Of a stretch of 7,028 nt of DNA, positions 1 through 6,138 are shown one piece after another. Source of the stretch: Candidatus Omnitrophota bacterium (GTDB taxonomy: Bacteria; Omnitrophota; Gorgyraeia; 2-01-FULL-45-10); NCBI GenBank assembly GCA_003140915.1, contig PLLI01000060.1, positions 11,506 through 18,533 on the forward strand. The letters are read 5' to 3'. Numbering within the stretch: position 1 is the first letter of the stretch; every line of letters begins with the position of its first letter. The notes beneath the pieces were generated by a model that had not been told where the DNA came from, did no database searches, and saw only the letters and a program-made list of their open reading frames with translations. The position numbers and the translations under genes were made by a program.

Positions 1-1136
1 TACCGTTGACCAGGAAGCCGTATTCGCGAGATCCGAGATACATCGCGCGGAAAGCGGAAAAGTACCTGAAGGGTACGGGGATCGCAGACACCATCTACTT
101 TGGGCCCGAAGCAGAGTTCTTTATATTTAACGATATACGCTTCGACCAGACAGAGAATTCCGGTTACTATTTTATAGATTCCCAGGAAGCCGACTGGAAC
201 ACAGGCAGGGCAGAGAACCCGAATCTGGGCTATAAGGTCCGTTTCAAAGAAGGTTATTTCCCGGTCCCGCCGCATGATTCCATACAGGACCTGAGGAGCA
301 GGATCATCCTTAAGATGATCGAGTCCGGCATCAATGTCGAGGTCCATCACCATGAAGTCGCTACTGCCGGCCAGTGCGAGATAGACATGAAGTTCGATAC
401 GCTCCTGAAGATGGGCGACAACCTTCTTCTATACAAGTATATAATAAAGAACATGTCGAAGAAGGCGGGCATGGTGGCAACCTTCATGCCGAAGCCGCTA
501 TTCGCGGATAACGGTTCGGGCATGCATTGTCACCAGAGCCTCTGGAAGAACGGCACGAACCTATTCTACGATAAGAACGGTTACGCGCTCCTTAGCCAGA
601 CGGCGAAGTACTACATAGGGGGCCTTTTGAAACACGCTAATAGCTTGATGGCCTTCTGCGCGCCGACTACCAACTCATATAAGAGGCTGGTTCCTGGTTA
701 TGAGGCGCCCGTAAATCTAGTCTATTCAGCAAGGAACAGGTCCGCGGCCGTGAGGATACCTATGTATTCGGACAGCCCGAAGTCGAAGAGGATAGAATTC
801 CGTCCGCCTGACCCGGCTTGTAACGGATATCTTGCGTTCAGCGCTATGTTGATGGCGGGCCTGGACGGTATACAGAATAAGATCGACCCGGGCCACCCGA
901 CGGACACCGATCTATTCGAGCTGAGCGAAGAAGAGCTTTCGAAGATACCGACAGTGCCTTCCTCGTTAAGACGCGCTATCGACGCGCTCGAGGCAGACCA
1001 TGATTACCTGCTGAAGGGAGGCGTCTTTACCAAAGACGTCATCGATATCTGGCTCGAATACAAGAGGAAGAGAGAGATAGATCCTATGAGGATGAGACCT
1101 CATCCGTACGAATTCTATCTTTACTTCGATATCTAA
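1..1136 (+). CDS. glnA: Glutamine synthetase type I (GS-I beta-like), 5'-truncated by the window edge
   Basis: Cytoplasmic ATP-dependent enzyme that joins ammonium to glutamate to make glutamine; the family forms dodecamers. The frame is open from the first complete codon (position 3). By comparison with E. coli GlnA from memory, about 94 N-terminal residues lie upstream, so the TTG at 6 is not taken as a start. Counting from that TTG, metal-binding motif GPEAEFF is at 33-39 (E35, E37), followed by [12 protein letters not shown], the ammonium/glutamate-site motif NGSGMHCH, the ATP-site motif [22 protein letters not shown] and [10 protein letters not shown]. All expected catalytic residues in the visible part appear present. 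A longer segment near 47-80 matches the GS-I beta insertion. At the position of the adenylylated Tyr of E. coli (Tyr397) there is Phe (residue 304, codon TTC at 915-917, context DLFELS). The C-terminus, ending [12 protein letters not shown], is complete. Identity is very secure; the GS-I beta subtype is inferred from motifs. Confidence 0.97.
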   Translation, partial: PLTRKPYSRDPRYIARKAEKYLKGTGIADTIYFGPEAEFFIFNDIRFDQTENSGYYFIDSQEADWNTGRAENPNLGYKVRFKEGYFPVPPHDSIQDLRSRIILKMIESGINVEVHHHEVATAGQCEIDMKFDTLLKMGDNLLLYKYIIKNMSKKAGMVATFMPKPLFADNGSGMHCHQSLWKNGTNLFYDKNGYALLSQTAKYYIGGLLKHANSLMAFCAPTTNSYKRLVPGYEAPVNLVYSARNRSAAVRIPMYSDSPKSKRIEFRPPDPACNGYLAFSAMLMAGLDGIQNKIDPGHPTDTDLFELSEEELSKIPTVPSSLRRAIDALEADHDYLLKGGVFTKDVIDIWLEYKRKREIDPMRMRPHPYEFYLYFDI

Positions 1137-1144
1137 ATTTTTAC

Positions 1145-1179
1145 ATTGTAGGGCGGGGCGAAACCCGCCCTACAATTTT
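1145..1179 (+). terminator. Perfect 13-bp hairpin with T tract after glnA; likely intrinsic terminator
   Basis: Arms 1145-1157 and 1164-1176 are exact inverse complements (ATTGTAGGGCGGG), with a six-base loop GCGAAA at 1158-1163. The right arm runs into TTTT (1176-1179), then AAAA. It begins 8 bases after the glnA stop. The strong GC-rich stem and T run fit a Rho-independent terminator for glnA, although the T run is short. The opposite strand also reads T-rich beyond the stem, so it could work in both directions, but no reverse-strand gene is present. The clean palindrome could instead be, or derive from, a dispersed REP-like repeat. Partial readthrough into the downstream genes cannot be excluded. 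Confidence 0.75.
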
Positions 1180-1188
1180 AAAATCAGA

Positions 1189-1205
1189 TGCATAATTATT
1201 GTGCA
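1189..1205 (+). promoter_or_regulatory. 17-bp dyad, candidate operator of Fis/NtrC type
   Basis: The sequence TGCATAATTATTGTGCA is a palindrome around T1197 with only one mismatched pair (T1193/G1201). Its inner 15 bases (1190-1204) fit every defined position of the core Fis consensus GNNYRNNWNNYRNNC, with an A/T-only centre. The outer TGCA...TGCA ends and 17-bp length are also those of NtrC sites (TGCAC...GTGCA), with one of the two inner C/G positions kept. It lies 12 bases after the hairpin, 3 bases before the ribosome binding site and 17 bases before the ATG of a gene for a Fis-domain protein, where bound protein could block transcription. A -10-like hexamer CATAAT (1191-1196) is inside it, but no convincing -35 is seen. 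The operator role is inferred. Confidence 0.45.
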
Positions 1206-1208
1206 ATT

Positions 1209-1216
1209 AAAGGTGA
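1209..1216 (+). promoter_or_regulatory. Ribosome binding site of the Fis-type regulator gene
   Basis: AAAGGTGA contains AGGTGA, a strong match to the anti-Shine-Dalgarno sequence. It ends six bases before the ATG at 1223. It supports that start and suggests efficient initiation independent of glnA translation. Confidence 0.8.
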
Positions 1217-1222
1217 AATAAT

Positions 1223-1603
1223 ATGATAACGATCGTGATAGCTCAGGATGAGAACAAAATAAAGGACGCTTTGCTGAAAATGCTGCGGCAGGAGGGTTAT
1301 TCGATCTCCGACAATCCCGACGGGAAAAATGACGTCATAAAGATCGCGAATGCGGATTCCATTCAAAATCTTGACTCTTTTAAAGAAAAAGTGATAAAAT
1401 TGTCTGAAACTTTATACAGGGAAAAGAAGGGCGTATTATATAAATCTATTTTAGAGGCCGTTGAAAAACCTCTCATAGAAGACGTGTTGGAACGCACCGA
1501 AGGCAACCAGCTCAAAGCCGCTAATATCCTCGGTATTAATCGCAACACTATACGCACCAAAATCAAAAAATTATCCATAGACGTGAGTAAGTGGAAAGAG
1601 TAA
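1223..1603 (+). CDS. Fis-type helix-turn-helix DNA-binding protein with a receiver-like N-terminal extension
   Basis: A 126-residue protein, probably a cytoplasmic or nucleoid DNA-binding regulator. Residues about 58-120 align without large gaps to most of E. coli Fis. They include LYKSILEAVEKPLIEDVLE, matching LYELVLAEVEQPLLDMVM, then GNQLKAANILGINRNTIRTKIKKL, the HTH_8 helix-turn-helix also found at the C-terminus of NtrC-family activators. Fis has 98 residues; here the N-terminus is longer. Residues 1-28 (ITIVIAQDENKIKDALL, then KMLRQEGYSI) resemble strand 1, helix 1 and strand 2 of a response-regulator receiver, but the acidic pair is degenerate (Q-D) and the phosphoacceptor half is absent. 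No AAA+ domain is present. The ATG is supported by the ribosome binding site at 1209-1216. gltB follows 11 bases after the stop, so the two are probably co-transcribed. GC is about 40% by hand count, lower than the flanking genes. DNA binding is well supported; the targets and the role of the N-terminus are inferred. Confidence 0.85.
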   Translation: MITIVIAQDENKIKDALLKMLRQEGYSISDNPDGKNDVIKIANADSIQNLDSFKEKVIKLSETLYREKKGVLYKSILEAVEKPLIEDVLERTEGNQLKAANILGINRNTIRTKIKKLSIDVSKWKE

Positions 1604-1606
1604 GGT
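1602..1606 (+). promoter_or_regulatory. Ribosome binding site of gltB overlapping the upstream stop codon
   Basis: AAGGT begins inside the TAA stop (1601-1603) of the regulator gene and ends 8 bases before the gltB ATG at 1615. The overlap suggests that ribosomes finishing the regulator help start gltB, linking expression of the two. Confidence 0.6.
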
Positions 1607-1614
1607 AGACTTTT

Positions 1615-4600
1615 ATGCGATATCCGTCATTACCTGACGCTCAGGGTTTATACGATCCGCGATTCGAGCATGATTCGTGCGGCGTCGGATTCGTCTGTAA
1701 TATAAAAGGGGCCTCGTCGAACGAGATCGTCCGGCAGGGGCTCGAGGTCTTGAACCGCCTTGCCCACCGCGGCGCAACAGGCGCGGACCCAAAAACAGGC
1801 GACGGTGCCGGGATACTCATCCAGCTGCCTCATGAATTTTTTGTGAAAGCCTGCAAGCCCGACAAGATAGACCTGCCTGGGAAAAATGAATACGGTACAG
1901 GGCTGATATTTTTACCTACGGACCCAAAAGAGCGTGACGCGTGCAAGGCCATATTCAAAAAAATTATCGAAGAGGAGGACCAGATCCTTCTCGGGTGGCG
2001 CAGCGTTCCGGTCGATAACTCCGGCATAGGCGTTACCGCCCGCGAGACGGAACCGGTAGTAGAGCAGGTATTCATCGGCAAGGCCGCTAAACTAAAAGAC
2101 CAACTTGATTTTGAGCGCAAGTTATACGTCATAAGAAAAAGGGTCGAGAATACAATACGGTCTCTCGGCCTGAAACAGAAGTCGTTTTTCTACATAACCA
2201 ACCTGTCAAGCCGCACATTTTCGTATAAGGGCCTGCTGATGCCTCACCAGGTAGGAAATTTTTTTCTTGATCTCAAAGATGAATCGATAAAGAGCGCCCT
2301 GTGTCTTGTCCATTCGAGATACAGCACCAACACGTTCCCCACATGGGACCTTTCGCAGCCTTTCAGGTTTCTCGCCCATAACGGTGAAATAAACACGCTG
2401 CGCGGCAACATAAATTGGATGCGCGCGCGGGAAAGCCTCTTAGCGAGTAAATTATTCGGGAAAGACATAAAGAAGCTCTCTCCCATAATAGTTCCAGGCG
2501 GCAGCGATTCGGCCTCATTTGATAATATGTTTGAGCTGCTTGTGCTCTCGGGACGGTCCATGCCGCACGCGATGATGATGCTGATACCCTCCGCATGGGA
2601 ACAGGATAATTCCATGAGCGCCAAGGTCAGAAGTTTCTATAAATACCACGCCTGTCTGACAGAGCCGTGGGATGGGCCGGCGGCAATGGCCTTTACGGAC
2701 GGCACACGAATAGGCGCCTGTCTCGACCGCAACGGTCTTCGCCCGGCGCGATACATCGTGACCAGGAAAGATTTCGTGGTGATGGCGTCCGAGGTGGGCG
2801 TCCTCGACATACCACCGAAAGATATACTTACCTCCGGCAGGCTCGAGCCTGGGAAGATATTTTTCATAGATACCGGGCTGGGTAAGATAATAGATGACGA
2901 CGAGATAAAGGATCACATGGCGTCGCGGTCCCCGTATAGTGCTTGGGTCAAGGATAAGATCGTTGAACTCGATTCATTATCTAAACCGAAGATCAGCGTA
3001 AGGAAACCAGACGATCCGCTTACCGATCTCAAGACGTTCGGCTATACGCGCGAGGACCTTAAGATCCTGATAAAACCCATGGCGGAAAAAGGCGTTGAAC
3101 CGATCGGGTCAATGGGTAACGACACACCGCACGCCGTCCTATCGGCAAGGCCGCAGCTTCTTTACGCCTATTTCAAGCAACTCTTCGCACAAGTCACTAA
3201 TCCGCCGATCGATCCTATCAGGGAAGAGCTGGTGATGAGCCTTGAAAGCTATATAGGCCCTGAGAAGAACCTTCTGGATGAGACTGCCGATCACTGCCAT
3301 CGCCTTCACGTGAAGCGGCCCATCCTCGCCAATGAAGAGCTGCTGAAGATACGCTACATCAAATTCAATGGTTTTAAAACGAAGACGATCTCCATCCTTT
3401 TTGACACCGATAGCGAAAAAAATTTCATGAAGACGCTCAACGAGATTTGTGAAAAAGCCGCCGATGCCATCAAGAAAGGCTATAAATTTATCATATTAAG
3501 CGATAGAGGTGTAAATAAGGAAAAATGCGCAATACCCGCGCTTTTAGCCACGGGAGCTGTTCACCAGTACCTTGTCAAAAGATCTCTTCGCACGCAGATA
3601 GGTATAGTAGTTGAAAGCGCCGAGCCGCGCGAGGTCCATCATTTTGCTCTTCTTTTCGGATACGGAGCGGATTGCGTCAATCCTTATCTTGCTTATGAGG
3701 CCGTCCGGAAGTTGATAGAAGACGGGGACCTGGATCTCTCTTTCGAAAAAGCCAGAGATAATTACGTGAAGGCGATAGATAAAGGGATCTTGAAAATATT
3801 GTCGAAGATGGGCATATCCACCCTCCAGAGCTACAGAGGCGCGCAGATATTCGAAGCGTTGGGCTTGAATGCCGAGGTCGTGGAAAAGTGCTTTTCAGGC
3901 ACTGTTTCGAGGATCGGCGGCATAGGATTCGACGTAATCTACAAAGAGTGCGCGGCGCGGCACAGCGAATCCTATTCGAAATCCGAAGCGCCGTATCTCG
4001 CGACCGGCGGGCTATATCAATGGAAGAGGGATGGCGAGTTCCACCTGTGGAACCCCGACACCATTGCCGCTCTCCAGGACGCTACGAGACTGAACGATCA
4101 TAAAAAATACCGGGAATTCGCAAAATTGATAAATGACCAGTCTGGAAATCCCTGCACGCTGCGCGGCATGCTTAAATTCAAGTCCGTTACGCCTATACCT
4201 ATAGAAGAGGTTGAGCCGGTTGAATCGATATTCAAACGCCTTGCTACAGGAGCGATGAGCTTTGGATCCATCAGCAGGGCTACGCATGAAACGCTCGCCA
4301 TCGCGATGAACAGGCTTGGCGGAAGGTCGAATACCGGCGAAGGAGGGGAAGATCCATCAAGGTTTACGCCGCTTCCTAACGGCGATTCCACCCGAAGCGC
4401 CATAAAGCAGGTCGCTTCCGGGCGTTTCGGGGTCACAACCAACTATCTGGTGAATGCGGACGAACTGCAGATAAAGATCGCGCAGGGCGCGAAGCCGGGT
4501 GAAGGCGGCCAACTGCCCGGCCACAAGGTCAGTTTCATAATAGCGCGCACGAGATATACGACGCCCGGCGTTACATTGATCTCGCCGCCGCCGCACCATG

Positions 4601-6138
4601 ACATCTATTCGATAGAGGACCTGGCACAGCTCATATTTGACTTGAAGAACGTAAATCCCATGGCCCGCATAAGCGTTAAACTGGTCTCGGAGATAGGCGT
4701 GGGAACTATCGCGGCCGGCGTTGCAAAAGGCCATGCGGACATGATACTCATTTCGGGCGGAGACGGCGGAACAGGCGCGTCGCCCCTAAGTTCTATAAAG
4801 CATGCCGGGCTGCCATGGGAATTGGGAATTTCCGAAACTCACCAGACCCTCGTCCTGAACGATTTGAGAAGCCGAGTGCGCCTTCAGACGGACGGCCAGA
4901 TGCGGACCGGGAGGGATGTGGCGATAGCCGCATTGTTAGGCGCCGAGGAGTTCGGATTCTGCACGGCTGCCCTGATCGTTTCCGGGTGCATCATGCTCAG
5001 ACATTGCCACCTAAATAACTGCTCCGTCGGTGTGGCAACGCAGGACGAAATACTTGAAAAGAGGTTCAGGGGCAGACCTGAATACGTGATACATTATTTC
5101 AATTTTGTAGCGGCGGAATTGCGTGAGATCATGGCGGGCCTGGGCATCAGGCGCATGGATGAGATGATAGGGCGGACCGACCTCCTGGAGCGGAATGAGA
5201 ACGTATCATCGTGGAAAGCGGGCCAGGTCGATTTTGCAAAGATCCTTTACAGGCCGTCCGTGCCTAAGAAGGTGGACACGCATTGCACCATAAGTCAGGA
5301 CCACGGCGTCGATAAAGTGCTCGATGTTAAGCTTATCGAGTTTGCCCGGAAAGCCATAAAAGACTCAGACCCCGTACTGATAGACCTTGAGATCAAAAAC
5401 GTGAACCGGACTACCGGCGCCATGTTGTCAGGCGAGGTCTGTCGTACGCACGGGGAAGAAGGGCTTCCTCAAGATACGATACGCTGCAAATTCAAGGGCA
5501 CGGCAGGCCAGAGTTTCGGCGCCTTTTTGGCAAAAGGCATAACTTTTGAACTGGAAGGCATGGCGAATGATTATGTCGGAAAAGGTATATCAGGCGGTAC
5601 TATAATAATTTATCCTGACAAGTCGAGCCAATACGCCCCCGACAAAAACATAATCATCGGGAACACCACATTTTACGGTGCCATAAACGGCCAGGCGTAT
5701 ATACGAGGCGTGGCGGGCGAGAGATTCTGTATACGCAATTCCGGGCTATTTGCGGTAGTCGAAGGCGTGGGTGATCACGGGTGCGAATATATGACAGGCG
5801 GCCGCGTGATAGTGCTAGGCAGGACGGGCCGGAATTTTGCCGCAGGCATGTCCGGAGGCATCGCCTACATATACGACCCGGACAAAGAATTTGAAGGCAA
5901 ATATAACAAGGAGATGGTCGAGCTTGAGAGAGTCGGCCCCGAAGATGGAGAGACCTTAAATGACCTTCTCCTCAACCATTCGAGATATACGGGGAGCCCT
6001 ATCGCAAAGAAGATACTCGCGAATTTTAAAAATACCATGAAGAAATTCGTCAAGGTCATGCCGCTGGAATACAAGCGCATACTCGGCAACGCAAAAATTA
6101 TCAAAAGGAAAGAGTCGTCAGAGGTTTCGGATGGGTGA
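1615..6138 (+). CDS. gltB: Glutamate synthase (GOGAT), large subunit, complete
   Basis: Large catalytic subunit of bacterial glutamate synthase. It hydrolyses glutamine, channels the ammonia to 2-oxoglutarate and reduces the product to glutamate using electrons from GltD. The 1507 residues match the family length (about 1480-1520). The N-terminal 21 residues look like the propeptide removed to expose Cys22 (DSCGVGF), the Ntn amidotransferase nucleophile. The class-II glutaminase domain spans about 22-430, with GDGAGIL, SRYSTNTFPTW and NGEINTLRGN (from N256). The central domain covers about 470-790 (MGNDTPHAVLS from 500). The FMN/2-oxoglutarate synthase domain spans about 860-1230 (LATGAMSFGS near 876, GGDGGTGASP from 1048). 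The 3Fe-4S cysteines are C1125, C1131 and C1136, in the expected C-X5-C-X4-C spacing; the residue after C1136 is Ser where Pro is usual. The C-terminal GXGXG beta-helix domain runs from about 1250 to 1450. No frameshift is seen. gltD overlaps its end. Confidence 0.98.
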   Translation: MRYPSLPDAQGLYDPRFEHDSCGVGFVCNIKGASSNEIVRQGLEVLNRLAHRGATGADPKTGDGAGILIQLPHEFFVKACKPDKIDLPGKNEYGTGLIFLPTDPKERDACKAIFKKIIEEEDQILLGWRSVPVDNSGIGVTARETEPVVEQVFIGKAAKLKDQLDFERKLYVIRKRVENTIRSLGLKQKSFFYITNLSSRTFSYKGLLMPHQVGNFFLDLKDESIKSALCLVHSRYSTNTFPTWDLSQPFRFLAHNGEINTLRGNINWMRARESLLASKLFGKDIKKLSPIIVPGGSDSASFDNMFELLVLSGRSMPHAMMMLIPSAWEQDNSMSAKVRSFYKYHACLTEPWDGPAAMAFTDGTRIGACLDRNGLRPARYIVTRKDFVVMASEVGVLDIPPKDILTSGRLEPGKIFFIDTGLGKIIDDDEIKDHMASRSPYSAWVKDKIVELDSLSKPKISVRKPDDPLTDLKTFGYTREDLKILIKPMAEKGVEPIGSMGNDTPHAVLSARPQLLYAYFKQLFAQVTNPPIDPIREELVMSLESYIGPEKNLLDETADHCHRLHVKRPILANEELLKIRYIKFNGFKTKTISILFDTDSEKNFMKTLNEICEKAADAIKKGYKFIILSDRGVNKEKCAIPALLATGAVHQYLVKRSLRTQIGIVVESAEPREVHHFALLFGYGADCVNPYLAYEAVRKLIEDGDLDLSFEKARDNYVKAIDKGILKILSKMGISTLQSYRGAQIFEALGLNAEVVEKCFSGTVSRIGGIGFDVIYKECAARHSESYSKSEAPYLATGGLYQWKRDGEFHLWNPDTIAALQDATRLNDHKKYREFAKLINDQSGNPCTLRGMLKFKSVTPIPIEEVEPVESIFKRLATGAMSFGSISRATHETLAIAMNRLGGRSNTGEGGEDPSRFTPLPNGDSTRSAIKQVASGRFGVTTNYLVNADELQIKIAQGAKPGEGGQLPGHKVSFIIARTRYTTPGVTLISPPPHHDIYSIEDLAQLIFDLKNVNPMARISVKLVSEIGVGTIAAGVAKGHADMILISGGDGGTGASPLSSIKHAGLPWELGISETHQTLVLNDLRSRVRLQTDGQMRTGRDVAIAALLGAEEFGFCTAALIVSGCIMLRHCHLNNCSVGVATQDEILEKRFRGRPEYVIHYFNFVAAELREIMAGLGIRRMDEMIGRTDLLERNENVSSWKAGQVDFAKILYRPSVPKKVDTHCTISQDHGVDKVLDVKLIEFARKAIKDSDPVLIDLEIKNVNRTTGAMLSGEVCRTHGEEGLPQDTIRCKFKGTAGQSFGAFLAKGITFELEGMANDYVGKGISGGTIIIYPDKSSQYAPDKNIIIGNTTFYGAINGQAYIRGVAGERFCIRNSGLFAVVEGVGDHGCEYMTGGRVIVLGRTGRNFAAGMSGGIAYIYDPDKEFEGKYNKEMVELERVGPEDGETLNDLLLNHSRYTGSPIAKKILANFKNTMKKFVKVMPLEYKRILGNAKIIKRKESSEVSDG
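6120..6124 (+). promoter_or_regulatory. Ribosome binding site of gltD inside the gltB coding end
   Basis: AGAGG lies within the last codons of gltB, six bases before the ATG at 6131. It helps fix the gltD start and supports translational coupling of the two subunits. Confidence 0.6.

Noticed and set aside
6..8. TTG as a possible start of glnA
   Set aside because: The frame continues upstream to the window edge and the protein from here would lack the N-terminal GS domain, including the active-site region near Asp50. The gene is cut by the window.
1191..1196. CATAAT as a sigma-70 -10 box for the regulator operon
   Set aside because: It matches 5 of 6 bases, but no -35-like hexamer is found 15-18 bases upstream, where the terminator arm lies. 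Too weak to list as a promoter by itself.
1137..1222. Sigma-54 promoter or glutamine riboswitch between glnA and the regulator
   Set aside because: No GG-N10-GC (-24/-12) pattern with TGGCAC/TTGCA character was found, and the gap is largely taken up by the hairpin and dyad, leaving no room for a structured aptamer.
1223..1603. The regulator as a broken ntrC pseudogene
   Set aside because: The frame is intact, has a good ribosome binding site, and the Fis-like part extends beyond the HTH into the Fis core helices, which NtrC alone would not explain. A short functional protein is more likely.
2244..2916. Several overlapping open frames of 70-130 codons on the reverse strand, plus one on the + strand in another frame
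   Set aside because: All lie inside the conserved glutaminase domain of gltB, overlap one another and show no family motifs.
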